Part shown: positions 1 to 11,558 of the stretch, piece by piece | Layout of the letters: each line of letters starts with the position of its first letter | Numbering within the stretch: position 1 is the first letter of the stretch | Assembly: GCF_902459465.1 (NCBI RefSeq) | Contig: NC_047082.1 | Span: 10,600,545-10,664,544, forward strand | From: Asterias rubens | Taxonomy: Eukaryota > Echinodermata > Asteroidea > Forcipulatida > Asteriidae | Reading direction: 5' to 3' | Length of the DNA: 64,000 nt | The notes under the pieces: generated by a model | What the model saw: the letters and a program-made list of their open reading frames with translations, nothing else | Told to the model about the DNA's origin: nothing | The model's database searches: none | Program-made: the position numbers and the translations under genes

Positions 1-345
1 TAATAGTAATATCGAAGTCTTATATAGCGCACGTATCTACCAAACAAGGTACTCAGGGCGCTGAGTGTATACAAACTTTCAGAAATATATGTTTGCAGTG
101 ATGAATTCTGAGACCCAATTATTTAGCAGAGTTTACAGGGTGCAACGGTGCATAAAGCAGCCACAGCCAGGAACACCGGGGCGAACCCCTTCTCTTTTCG
201 ATAGGTGCACTGGGTTCTTTTACAATATGCGTTACACAACACATGGGACCAACCGCTTTACGTCCCATCCGAAGGACACAAGTGTCATGGCTGGGAATTA
301 GAACCCACACTCTTCTGATCCGAAACACCAGAGTTTGAAATGGAG

Positions 346-2812
346 CTGCTTGGCAACAAAAAACGCTAAGCAAAAAGAGAATTGTGCTTACCATAATAAG
401 GTTACAAGTTAAATTACCATTTGACTTGTATAAAATGTGCTTAGTACAAAGGTGTTAAGAGATATTTTTATGTTTAAGTAGCTCTGATGAAACTTGGGCC
501 CTGAATGCACAGGCGGAATTGCAATTGCTTTCACATTGATCCTGCTGCATCCTTGGTCGTGTTCATTGTATACTATGTATACTATGTATAAATTACTACT
601 ATGATTAATATATAGACCGTTTTTATATAGCACTTTTCACGCAAAACGGGAACCGGGGAATTTGGTTCCGAAGGTAAAGTTTTTTTATTTTAAATAAAGC
701 AAAAAGAAAAACAACCGCTGTCATTATTTACCTTTTATTATACATATATATATCTATTGTTTATTGTGAACTCCCTTTTTTGCACGTACGGTTAAACAAC
801 CGTACAGGTAACACCCGATATCCGTAGTGAAACATCAAGTCCATTAATGTTATTGATGACGACATAAAACGGGAACCGCGAAATTTGGTTCCGAAGATCG
901 GTGGTCATCAAGTGCTATTGGAGGGGGGGGGGGGGGGGGGGGTAAGGGACAATGGACAACGACATCGACCTGCGTCATTGTTCTACAGACACGGGTAACA
1001 ATAACAACATAATTAATTGATTGATTTACCGTGTTGTTCTAAAAAGGAACTGGTCCCCATTTCTATGAGGAAGAGTTACTACTTTAAACAATACAAATGA
1101 CGGTAGGATTAGTAAAAAGCTTGCATTAAATAACAGCTCCCAAATATGCCATTCCTGTTAGCGTGGAGACGAGGGCCCAATTTTCTAAAGCAGTTGCGCA
1201 AACAGTACTGCTTAACAAAATTCTCTACTAAGTAAAAAAAAAAAAAAAAAGTGGGGCATCTGTCGCAACAATACTTCATGAAATGTGATCTTTTGGTCTG
1301 TTTTTGCTGAGCATGATTTTCTTGTGGTTAGCAGATAACTTTTTTGTGGTTAGCAGATAGTTGTGCTTACAGGCTTTATCGAAATTGGGCCTGTGTCCAG
1401 TGTAAAGCCCAAAGCCACTGCCAAAATATCAAAGGCCGGTCAAGGGCAGCGAATCGTGTCGCCATTAAAAAGAAAAGAAACGGAACTATACGAAAGGCGG
1501 AACCAAAAGTCGCACGCCAACCAGGGCAGACGACCAGTCCACGCCAACCTGTACTAGTCCACATCTTTGACAGCGAATCGTGACGCAGTTAAACGGAAGA
1601 GACGATCGTCTAAACCAAAGTTCAAAACCCAGCCAGGACAGAAGGTCAGTCCACACCTATTGAGGAACTGCACGGTGAACTGTCGCGTCAATTAGTATGG
1701 ACAAACGATAGCAAAGCCAAACCTTGCAAGCTTTCAAAACAGAGGATTATTTGTCTCTTTTTAAGTGTATCATTATATTGATTTGCTCAATAATTGTTTT
1801 TTCTTCACACATGACCACGTCGAGAGATTTGTTAATCGAGAGGGGAACTAAATAAGAAAGCATGGAGGAAACCCCTGGAAAATGATGTAAAGATACACTG
1901 TTTGTTTCTGTTCTGAATGCTCATGGCATTTCAAAAGGATATAATGGGAGTACATGCATAAGTTAACGGATATGCATGGACCGTCCACATGATTATTGGT
2001 GAATTGAAGTTATACTTAAACGTTGAGTTACCAACCACCGGTTCTTTTCAGAAACAGCACTTCTACTAATTTACTAATGGTGCTACCACAAACCATACCT
2101 AGTTATACCCCACTATGCCAAGATTCAAATCCAACTTGAAGTTACTTTCACCAATATTGTTATCCCATATTTCTCTTACATTTTTTTGTACCACTGAATG
2201 CAACGGGAGATTATTCTGAAATGGAACATTAGAACGAAAAGAATCGATTCCACGTCCAAATAGATTTAGTGTCAGTTTCAAAGAAAGACACAACTTTCAC
2301 GTCCGAATGTTTGTGGGTCCCTTGCCCAAGTAACCCCCCCCCCCCCAAAAAAAAAAGAGGAAAGAATTGGTTCAAAGGTGCTGCTGATTAATAATTAATG
2401 TTTTATTAAAATAACTACTTAAATAAATAAGTTATAAGCTTACTATTAAATAGAAAGATAACTAATTAAATTACTTAATAAATAAAGTTGTCTTTTTGCA
2501 CGTTATGGTATAATTTCACCGATTTTCACGGAAGGGACGGGCTTGTCAAAAATGCGTAGAAAGAATGATTCGAGACTGTGAATTTAAAAAGGGTGCTGAA
2601 TTGGAAACTGGAAGCTCTGTATAGTATCAAAATGTTCTTTTGCAGGCGTGAAACCTTATAGTATCAAAAACAAAATTTAAAATAATAAACTAATTCATCT
2701 CAATAATAAGTTAAATTTGCCCGTCTCTTCGTGAAAACACAACATACAATTACGTAGACGAATGCCCATCTACTAATTAGTGTAAAATAAGAAAAAGGAA
2801 GTGTGTTGAATC
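346..2812. other. No gene seen; AT-rich with homopolymer runs
   Basis: Contains a G-run of about 22 at 921-942, an A-run near 1233-1250 and a C-run near 2333-2346. No intact transposon and no supported coding frame. Upstream, 130-345 may be a minus-strand tRNA-derived SINE. Confidence 0.5.
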
Positions 2813-2896
2813 GGTTTTCAACTAGTGGTTTAAACCCGCCGAGGCCTGGTTATCAAGAACCAGGCCTCGTTGGGATTAAACCACTAGTTGAAAACC
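2813..2896. repeat. Long hairpin, 39-bp arms and 6-nt loop
   Basis: Arms begin GGTTTTCAACTAGTGG and end CCACTAGTTGAAAACC around the loop ATCAAG. The pairing is close to perfect, with only a few mismatches mid-arm. It is far longer than chance allows. Fold-back transposon or hairpin RNA precursor are both possible. Confidence 0.85.
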
Positions 2897-3268
2897 TCTT
2901 CACCACACATTGATTCCCTTATTTAATAAATAAATGTAACCAAATATAATTAGCACTATAAAGTAAAATTAAATCTATTAATTTAGGTTCCCACAGGGAA
3001 CATTGTCTGCCACATAGTGGAGTACGTTACTTCTGCTTCATTATAAATGAATTGGTTTTTATACTTGGTTGCAAATACACATTATTCCGACCAACCTCCT
3101 TCCAAACTTCAGCCGCCGAATTGAAATTTACTTGAAGAAAACATTTCCATAAAAATAAATAAAACTACATAATAAATTACCGATCAACTTCCTTCCAAAT
3201 TTTAGCTGCTGGTTTGAAAATTACTTGGACGAAAGTGTTTAAGTTTTATTGAGAAACTAGATAATGCT

Positions 3269-3622
3269 TTAAAGGCAGTGGACACTTTTGGTAATTGTCT
3301 CAACATATGCATAAAGTAACAAACCTGTGAAAATTTGAGCTCAATCGGTCGTCGAAGTTGCGAGATAATAATGAAAGAACAAACACCCTTGTCGTACGAA
3401 GTTGTGTGCTTTCTGATGCTTGGTTTCGAGACCCTCAAACTCTAAACTTGAGGTCTCGAAATCAAATTCGTGGAAACTTACATCTTTCTCGAAAACTACG
3501 TCACTTCAGAGGGAGCTGTTTCTCACATTGTTTTATACTATCAACCTCTCCCCATTACTCGTAATCAAGAAAGGTTTTATGATGATAATATTTTGATTAC
3601 CAATAGTGTCCACTGCCTTAAA
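3269..3622. mobile_element. TTAA MITE, family 1 (TIR TTAAAGGCAGTGGACAC)
   Basis: Complete copy with both terminal inverted repeats, TTAA ends and the central palindrome built on CGAGACCTC/GAGGTCTCG. No coding capacity. TIR and target resemble T2/Kolobok-type MITEs (assignment inferred). Confidence 0.85.
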
Positions 3623-3911
3623 AACATTAGGAAGTTACACTTAATGGTTGTTACATCCGTAATCAGTTTGTAGTTTCCAGGCTTCCCATCATACAACCAA
3701 TCTAAAAATTCTACAATCCCTCTTTATACATATATCATTAAAGTACTATTTGCTAGAATCAGATCATTAACACTACACATTATCAATTATCGATTATTTC
3801 AGACATATGACGCTCCGGCCATCTTCCTTTCTTACATTATATTAGATGCAATCAAAACGAGGCCAGAAGGGAGGTTATAGTCTGGTCCATTTTCCTCACT
3901 CTGTGCTTGGT

Positions 3912-4089
3912 CTACCCGATGATATCAGGAGCACGATTGCTTTGGAAGACAGGTCTCATGCACGCACACCCCACAGTGACGCTCTCATACTCTTGGTGGT
4001 AGTTGGACACGCCATTGACACATTCGCCACGTCTAAGAACCGGTAACTGGTACTTAATCGCCGTGCAGCTCAGATCTGGCCGGGGTTCG
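3912..4089 (-). CDS. IL-17-like cytokine gene A, 3' end only (cut by assembly gap)
   Basis: The last 58 codons and stop of a secreted cystine-knot cytokine of the IL-17 family. The visible part has the family's C-terminal half: a Cys before the Y-x-L-P-V-L-R-R strand, a Cys three residues later, and the closing C-A-C-M-R pair. The end RAPDIIG closely matches the ends of genes C, D and E (RPPDIIS/G), so A belongs to their subfamily although the rest is clearly diverged. The frame runs open straight into the 100-N scaffold gap, and nothing coding is visible on the far side, where a T-run starts at 4190. The signal peptide and first half are therefore hidden in the gap, whose true length is unknown. 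No frameshift or stop is seen, so I read this as an intact gene incompletely assembled rather than a pseudogene. IL-17 ligands signal through IL-17R/SEFIR receptors; that role is inferred from the family. Confidence 0.85.
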
Positions 4090-4189
4090 NNNNNNNNNNN
4101 NNNNNNNNNNNNNNNNNNNNNNNNNNNNNNNNNNNNNNNNNNNNNNNNNNNNNNNNNNNNNNNNNNNNNNNNNNNNNNNNNNNNNNNNN
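4090..4189. other. Assembly gap (100 N)
   Basis: Exactly 100 N between the truncated IL-17-like gene A and a T-run. The round number suggests a scaffold gap of unknown size. Confidence 0.99.
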
Positions 4190-4849
4190 TTTTTTTTTTG
4201 TTCAATATACATAGATTTCTTACGGTAACCGACTAGCAAAAGTCTAAACTTGTTCCTAAAATTCGTGGACCGGGTTCATTTCAGCCGACGAGCGTGGACG
4301 ACGAAAATAGACCGCCCGGGATTTGGAGTTATTTACGGGTAAAGTCACCTTGTTCGCGCCTGGGACCATTTGCCTAAACTAATTCCAGTATTTCGCGTTA
4401 CGTTCGGAAATTAGACCATGACAAACAAAAACTCAACCGGGAAGTAAAACCTTATAACAAGAGCTACACAACTTTTTTGAAACCTTTTTTTTCAGTTATA
4501 TATTCCTTGGGCAATGAAGCACATAATCGAAGCAAAACAACAAGGAACAGCTTCGTGTTTGTTCACAAACACTTAATGTCTAGTTTATATATTTGTTTTA
4601 CAACTACATTACTTCAAAGGGGTAGACTCTAACCATGTTTATAATATCAACAGCTCTCCAGTGCTTTTTACCAGGTAATTTGTATCATACATTTTTGCAG
4701 TAATAACCCAAAGTACACCCTGCCTTTAAGTTTAGATTAGTTTTAAACGCTAATAATCGAACCAGTTCGATGTAACTGGATTGAGTAATTTTGACTTCAG
4801 GTTTATTGAGTATTGAAGTTTGGTTAGCCCTTTACTGATGTCTGAGTGC

Positions 4850-5050
4850 AAGCATGGCACCATGGCCCGGTGGTTAAACTACACAACTTGCAACACAAGG
4901 TCCTGGGCTCGAATCCTACCAGGGTAACCGTTGATCTCACAATGACTATAAAATAAGGATTGTCATCTAGTTTATGAATCACAACTTGTTTAATTTGTGG
5001 AATTCATACGCATAGACGCGTTATTTGAGAGAGACTGACTTTTGCCAGCT
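4850..5050 (+). mobile_element. tRNA-derived SINE, family B
   Basis: GGCCCGGTGGTTAAACTAC then GTCCTGGGCTCGAATCCTACC (A/B-box layout), then a body shared with 62305-62530 (ATCTCACAATGACTATAA, TTTGAGAGAGACTGAC, GCCAGCT). Confidence 0.6.
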
Positions 5051-5812
5051 AAGCGTTTACTTCCCCGTGTGTTGTTTAAAGAGTTCACTTAAAATGAACA
5101 TTATTGTTAAGACAGACTTTTAAGCCAGTATTAGTTATTTCGCCTCAGCCTCATGACACCCACCTTCTTTTAAAACAAGGATAGTTCTGGGTTCGAATCC
5201 AGGCCGGGCCACGCACAAATTTCTGCTGGCCAGTCGACAAGCTTGCCCCCTTAAGCGTATAATATTCGGTAAAAGGCAAACCTTAAACTTGATTACAATA
5301 AGTTATAAAAAAATCAGTGTATCCACTACGTGGATTTTGTTTGACCTTATATTAAGGCCGTCATTTTAAACAAAAGTAAGTTTGTTTTGTAAACTAATAT
5401 TAAAAAGTATGTAAAAAAAAAAAAAATACAATTCTGTGGCTGGACCCAGATTGCTTAAAATCAGTTTTTAACTTTTTGAATCACCTAACATTTCGGCGCT
5501 CGTTAATTTCCTACTAAGTTTATTGCTATTGTCAATTAGTTTTTAGCTTAAATTGTCTATTTATTACAATTTTTTTACTAGTTTTGATAACTTGAATTTA
5601 GATTTTTACTATATCATTATTTGCATTAGATTCAATTTCAATGTATTTTGTTTGATTTATTTTTGAGTTTTGTTTTAACATTGATTAGCAAAGTCACGGA
5701 ACACTTTAGTGGACAATTAAAATATGCAGCTGTTCTTAAATGAGCTTTCAACTGTTTGTTTGTATTATTATATTAATTAATGTGCCTATTTAATCATTTT
5801 GATGGTACTCTC

Positions 5813-6140
5813 TTAAAGGCAGTGGACACTATTGGTGATTACTCAAAATAATTATTGTCATAAAACCTTAATTGGTTACAAGTAATGGGGAGCTGTTGAT
5901 AGTGTTAAACATTGTGAAAAACAGCTCCCTCTGAAGAAACGTAATTTTCCACGAGTTTGATTTCGAGACCTCCGATTTAGAATTTGAGGACTCGAAACCA
6001 CGCATCTGAAAGGGTGTTTTTCTTTCATTATTATCTCGCAACTTCGACGACCGATTGAGCTCAAATTTTCACAGGTTTGTTATATTGTGCAAGTGAGAAG
6101 ACTGTCTTAGACAATTACCAATAGTGTCAAATGTCTTTAA
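5813..6140. mobile_element. TTAA MITE, family 1
   Basis: Full-length copy in reverse orientation relative to 3269-3622; the right TIR has decayed slightly. Central palindrome present. Confidence 0.8.
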
Positions 6141-6364
6141 TGTAAAAGAGTAAAAGAGTGAACCATTCGTTTTGTCCAACCCATTGCAAGCACCCGGTGC
6201 TATACACAAATGTTAGTCTTTAAACAAGAACCCCTTATCCCCCATCCTTCTATAAAAGTTATATCGAGAACTGTATCTGAAAATCTTTAGAAAAAAACAC
6301 ACACACAACAGCTATACTCTCTGTTGATACGATTGTGTTTACGATTTGGAAATTGTGAAAGACC

Positions 6365-6577
6365 ATGACACGCTATGGCGATCGGGCCTTTTCAGTCATA
6401 GCTCCAACACTTTGGCACAAGCTACCAACCCACATTCAAGCAGCTCCTTCATTAAACAATCAAAATCCTTTCAAACCTCAACTTAAAACCCATCTGTTTT
6501 GTCAATCTGGTTATAGCGTTCAGAAACATCCGTATTTAGCGCTCTATAAACGTTGTATATTTATTATTATAGAATAG
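6365..6577 (+). pseudogene. LINE (non-LTR retrotransposon) ORF2 C-terminal fragment
   Basis: A 70-codon frame with the typical C-terminal tail of CR1/L2/RTE-like ORF2 proteins: Y-G-D-R-A-F-S-V-I-A-P-T-L-W, then L-P-T-H-I, then F-K-P-Q-L-K-T-H-L-F. No reverse transcriptase or endonuclease sequence is left upstream, so this is a 5'-truncated relic. The exact clade cannot be set from this short piece. Confidence 0.7.
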
Positions 6578-6688
6578 TTCTTGTGACTCACTCGAGAGAT
6601 TAGGGCAAACATTTCACAATGTGTGTTACGTAATGCTACATGGCTGATCACACAAACATTGAACCATTGGACACTGTTGCGATTTAGC

Positions 6689-7073
6689 TTAAAGGCAGTG
6701 GACACTGTTGGTAATTGACAACGACTAGCCTTTACAGTTGGTGTATCTCAACATATGCATAAAATAACAAAGCTGTGAAAATTTGAGCTCAATCGGTCAT
6801 CGAAGTTGCGAGATAATAACGAAAGAAAAAACACCCTTGTCACATGAAGTTGTGTGCGATTAGATGGTTGATTTCGATACCTCACCTTCTAAATCTAAGG
6901 TCTCGAAATCAAATTCGTGGAAAATTACTTCTTTCTCGAAAACTTTGGGTCTTCAGAGGGAGCCGTTTCTCCCTATGTTTTATACCATCAACCTCTCCCA
7001 TTACTCGTCACCAAGAAAGGTTTTATGCTAATAATACTTTTGAGTAATTACCAATAGTGTCCACTGCCTTTAA
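6689..7073. mobile_element. TTAA MITE, family 1
   Basis: Full-length copy with intact TIRs, just downstream of the LINE fragment. Confidence 0.85.
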
Positions 7074-8240
7074 AAAGACTGGTATACTACCAGCCTGATC
7101 AGAAACTGCTCTACCACGGAGCTATGTTGTTTATTATCGACTCTGTTATCAAAGCGACGTGATCCAACAAAAAAAGGGGTTTCCCCACACATCGGAAGTT
7201 CCGCTTCAGACGAGGCCATGGGTCCATTCATAAGTAACTGAATACACACTTGGGGTGGCTATTGTACACGTTGATATGCAACGTTGGACCGTTATGGAGC
7301 CTGTAAGAAATGTCAAAGGCTCGAGCTAAGAATGCTGCACAATTAAAACGTTGTGTGTTTCGTTTTCCTTTTCACTACCATAAATTATTGGTTTGAAAGA
7401 GTGGGGCAGAGAGCCGGTAAACAAAAGAAACTCTTGTTATTAAACATATCTCATAATTATTATAAGGACAATGCATTGAAATTCCTATATTTGTTAGCTT
7501 AATATTTGCTCCACGTTCCTGACACACGTCAAACAGGTAACAGCACAAAGCACTTGGTTTATTGACTATAGGTTTGAAAGAAAACAGAGCCATACAAAAG
7601 AACTAAAAGGGAACTGAATACCATTGCAATGATGTAGGAACTTTAATGATTTTAAAACTGGAAGATTCCTGGAATTATGAAGAAGATTTCAAAACGCTGC
7701 ATGGCTAAATATAACGGACGAGGTATGACAAACATTTCATTGCAAATCAGTTTAAAACATCCTGTCGAGCTCGGTCCGGTTCAGAACAGTTCGGTATATT
7801 TTCACTCAATCAGTTTGCTTTGAATACATACTATAAAGTATGATGATTATCATAAAGTGTTATCTTGGAACAAACATATTGTGTTTCTTCTTTTCAGCCC
7901 CCCCCCCCAAAAAAAAAAAAAATAAAAATAAATAAATACAAATAAAATAAAATAACAATAAAATCTACCCACCACCTAACCATCCCCTATAGCGCCCACC
8001 ATCCCACAACCCCCTTGGCTACCGATTTTATAGGTCTACGGTCTAAACTAAAATGAAAATAACAAGCAAAATCAACAGCTCTTGTTTAATGCATGTACAA
8101 TGTTGTGTTTTACGGGGTATATATTTACCTATAGAGTCGAGTCGGAGCCCCCAAAAACAGACACATTAGACGTTGACTCACTGATAGCTGGATTCGGACC
8201 GCCATGCCAGCAGGGCTACACGAAGCTGCATTTTTTATTT
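7074..8240. other. No gene seen
   Basis: AT-rich, with a C/A run near 7899-7920. No supported frame, RNA gene or intact transposon. Confidence 0.45.
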
Positions 8241-8350
8241 CCAAACGACATTGCAATGATTTGGTGAAAGAGCAGGCCAATTTCATGATGACGTAATCTG
8301 ACGGAAAGAGCCAATCACAGCGGCAGGGAAAAAAATGCAATGTCGTTTGG
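8241..8350. repeat. Inverted repeat, 15-bp perfect arms
   Basis: CCAAACGACATTGCA (8241-8255) is mirrored by TGCAATGTCGTTTGG (8336-8350). Possible small fold-back element. Confidence 0.6.
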
Positions 8351-8686
8351 AGAAGAAAAAACAAAATCGAGCCCCGCCAGCGGCCCACGCCCTAGTGGTT
8401 TATTACGTAACTGATGAAATGTACAATTCACCACAACAATAATGTTGGAAGCAATTCATTTCAATTCATTTCAGTTCAATTCAAATCAGTTTATTGGGCA
8501 TACCATGGAGGACAATAAAACAGAATGCGCAACATTTATGTTTGGTTTATGTGTCCCCTTTCAGCTTGCGGAGGTTGGGAGGGGGGGGGGGGTTGAAAAA
8601 GTTTCGACCATTCCAATTTAGCCGTCTTCTTTTTTAATCTATAGGGGCCACTATATGAGGGCAGCAAACCACAGAGTGCCATAGTA

Positions 8687-8863
8687 TAGACCTTTATTAT
8701 GCTGCCGCCATCTTGGTCATGTTCCTCGTATCGAATAACAATAACGAATGCTAATAATCATTTTGAAAATAGGAACCAGACTTTTTAGTTCTTCCAGCCT
8801 CGGTTTGGTAACATTAATATAAATGAGAGAAAATCAAGATGGCCGCACCGTGATAAAGGTCTA
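8687..8863. mobile_element. MITE with TAGACCTTTATCA ends
   Basis: Starts TAGACCTTTATTATGCTGCCG and ends CGTGATAAAGGTCTA, with GCCATCTTG/CAAGATGGC inside. A second copy at 41828-42005 has the same TIRs. Confidence 0.75.
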
Positions 8864-9011
8864 CTGTGTCCACAATACCTCAAAATGGCTTATTTTTAGT
8901 GCAACTTGAACCATAAGTCTCTGAATAGTATGAACTCTCATATAAACACGCAATTACGAGTATCAACAGATCATGATTGAATAGATGGAAACCTTGCATC
9001 GAGGATACACT

Positions 9012-9271
9012 GGGTGCGTTGGTTTAGCTTCCCTAGGTCGACCCTGGACTGCCCCCGGTGCGTTCGAATAGCTTTGACGTCATTCCAGGGGCTCACCCGG
9101 GTCAGCCCAAGTTCCCTGCTTGTGGAGTGGGTCACTTGGGGGGGGGGGGCTGACCCCAAGTGCATGACGTCACTACGAGAGCGGTGAGTGGTCGTTCGTT
9201 TAGCTCTTGTCAGGGGCTCACCCGAGCGAGCATCGCGGTAGACCCATGAGGGAAGCTAAACGAACGCACCC
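9012..9271. mobile_element. MITE with GGGTGCGTTCGTTTAGCTTCC ends
   Basis: Starts GGGTGCGTTGGTTTAGCTTC and ends GAAGCTAAACGAACGCACCC, with CAGGGGCTCACCCG repeated inside. A solo right end lies at 45050-45085. Confidence 0.75.
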
Positions 9272-9274
9272 TAA

Positions 9275-9545
9275 GATTGGTAAGACACTGCTCTAGAGTT
9301 ACAAAGTTCGAAGAGCAGCGATTGAAAGAGATCAGGTGATGGCGGCGACTCCAGGAGTGCGCCCCCGTTACAATTTGAGGATGAGGCGGCAACGGACGCA
9401 AGCCATTGCCGAATGATTTTATGATGATTGGTTCGAATCCCGAGTAATATGCATGTGACTCTTTTCACAGGACTCGGGAACTTACGGAGTATACAGTGCT
9501 AACCCACATCGATATGGGCCACCCAAATTAAGTCACGATTTATTT
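9275..9545 (+). mobile_element. tRNA-derived SINE, family A, with internal insertion
   Basis: Carries the B-box-like GGTTCGAATCCCGAG and the shared tail ACAGGACTCGGGAA…ACAGTGCTAAC. The head is interrupted by about 110 bp of other sequence. Confidence 0.6.
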
Positions 9546-9992
9546 TTGTACTATTTTTTTTTTGTCAAACAAAATTGTGTGAGCTTATACATTTCCGTTA
9601 AAAAGTTTGGTCATTAAAACCGGGTGTTTACGTCATTCTAGATCGCTCGGAAATGACGTCAGTCTCTCCTCTATATTAATACACAACTCATTATCATCAC
9701 TGACTGATGACGGAAAACTGAAATTGTGTAAAATAAAAATAAAAATGTTTTGGTGGCGTTTTATAAACCTTTATCATGGTGCAAACATGTTGTGTTTCTT
9801 CCATTCAAACAATGTTGTGAAACGGAGGCTGGGAGGGGGGGGGGAGGTATAGTCTGGTACAATAAAAGTCAGTGTAAAGCCATTGCATAATATGGGGAAC
9901 AAGACATCTTTATTACCATCTTTATAACAAGGTATATAGTCTGTCTGATATAGTGTACACGACTTCTATTTGGGGTCAATGTCGACGTATTA

Positions 9993-10357
9993 CCTATGGA
10001 CAGTATTGGTAATTACTCATAACTGTTTGCATAAAAACTTGCTTGGTAATGAGCAAAAGAGAGCTGTTGGTGGTGTAAAACATTGTGAGAAACGCCGCTC
10101 CCTCTGAAGTTATGTAGTTTTTGAGAAAGTAAATTCTCACTTATATATTCAAATTGAATTCAAGATCTCAGCTAAGGTACACAACTTGTGCGACAAGTGT
10201 TTTTTTTCTTTCTTTTTTTCTTCCATTGTCCTCTCTCAACTTCGACGACCAGTTGAGTTCAAATTTTCACAGGTTTGTTATTTTTGTGCATTTGTTGAGA
10301 CACACAAAATGAGAAGACTGGTCTTTGACAATTACCATAGGTGTCCAGTGCCTTTAA
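9993..10357. mobile_element. TTAA MITE, family 1, left end decayed
   Basis: Begins in GGACAGTATTGGTAATTAC and ends TGTCCAGTGCCTTTAA. Its terminal TTAA (10354-10357) is also the first TTAA of the family 2 element that follows. Confidence 0.75.
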
Positions 10358-10717
10358 AGCCATTGGACCCTTTCGGTTCAGAAAAAAAAAAAGTTCACAG
10401 ATTTACAAATAACTTACAGGGTTTACAGAAGGCAATGGTGAAAGACTTCTCTTGAAATATTATTCCATGAAATGCTGTACTTTTTGAGAAAACAGCAAAA
10501 CAATAAAAATTCTCGTTAACGAGAATTACTGATTTATTTTAAACACGTGTCATGACACGGCGAACCGCGCGGAAACAAGGGTGGGTTTTTCCGTTGTTTT
10601 CTCCCGACTCCGATGACCGATTGAGCCTAACAGGTTTGTTATTTGATATAGAAGTTGTGGTACACAAAGTGTGGGCCTTGGACAACACTGTTTACCGAAA
10701 GGGTCCAATGGCTTTAA
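10354..10717. mobile_element. TTAA MITE, family 2 (TIR TTAAAGCCATTGGACAC)
   Basis: Second TTAA family: TIR TTAAAGCCATTGGACCC/…CCAATGGCTTTAA, an internal run ATTCTCGTTAACGAGAAT and CATGACACG. Abuts a family 1 element through a shared TTAA. Confidence 0.8.
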
Positions 10718-10774
10718 GAGATTTTTTTTATTCAAGCGATGCACGCCGGATAAAACCCAGATCACAATGCAAAC

Positions 10775-10890
10775 AAAAGCTTGATTGGCAAAGGTCGTGG
10801 GTTCGAATCTAACCCGAGTAGTATGCCTGTAATTGTTGTTGCACGGCACTCGGGGAAGTACTGACTGATTATACGTAAAACCAATAATAA
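10775..10890 (+). mobile_element. SINE family A fragment
   Basis: B-box region GTGGGTTCGAATCTAACCCG followed by a decayed tail. Confidence 0.6.
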
Positions 10891-11087
10891 ACACAAAATA
10901 CATTACATGCACATAAAATGCATAAACATTGTGACGGTTTTTCTCGTTGTAATGTTGTTGTTCTCGATCGTCAGGGCATGTCACATGGCGCAGTTTACAG
11001 GCAACAGTTCAATGTCACAAAACACCTTCTTATGCATTTTCTTGGGGATCGTAAGACATTACTTGAAGCATACCAAAGTGGTCCGGT

Positions 11088-11504
11088 GACAAGGCCCATT
11101 TTATGGAGCTGCTTAAGAATAAAATGTTTACGCACGAAAACACTTGCTTATTTTTCACATGTTACTGACAAAATTTAATTCCATATACATTGCTTGTGAC
11201 TGGTATTTAGCTGTTGTTTACTTAGCATAACACTTGAGTGGACGTGGAGTCTTGGCTGGTAATCTGATTATACTAAAGCAAGGACACTGGTTGGTAAGAC
11301 GCTGCTCTAGAATTGCAAGGGTCGTGGGTTCGAATCCCACCCGAGGTATACATGCCTGTGATATTTTTTTCACAGGACTCGGGAAAGTACTGAGTATACA
11401 GTGCTAACACTCATCGGTGTATGGGCAAAAAACAAAATTAATATAAGCAAGGATTGTTGTACTTAAGCACAATTTGTGCTTAAGCAGCTCCATGAGATTG
11501 GGCC
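11088..11504. mobile_element. GGGCCCAATTTCAT-type MITE interrupted by a SINE
   Basis: Left end GGCCCATTTTATGGAGCTGC and right end GCAGCTCCATGAGATTGGGCC pair with each other; a SINE A copy (11279-11455) is nested inside. Lies 55 bp past the gene B stop, so it may form part of that gene's 3' UTR. Confidence 0.65.
11279..11455 (+). mobile_element. tRNA-derived SINE, family A (most complete copy)
   Basis: A tRNA-like head (TTGGTAAGACGCTGCTCTAG, then GTGGGTTCGAATCCCACCCG) is joined to the tail CACAGGACTCGGGAAAGTAC…GTGCTAACACTCATCGGTG. The tail matches the unit of the 58-bp minisatellite at 32455-33327. Confidence 0.75.
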
Positions 11505-11558
11505 AACAACTGTTGGTTGCCTCCAAGTTGCCTGTAAGAGTTGCCTCTTGTAACAAGC

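Noticed and set aside
921..942. Long G-run as a G-quadruplex or regulatory signal
   Set aside because: Homopolymer G/C runs of 10-22 occur at many places here and give no locus-specific evidence.
5160..5215. Possible tRNA gene (GGGTTCGAATCCAGGCC)
   Set aside because: Only a B-box-like stretch; no cloverleaf can be drawn, so a SINE fragment is more likely. The same applies to the other B-box matches.
10550..10984. 144-codon minus-strand frame
   Set aside because: Chimera of a TTAA MITE and a SINE.
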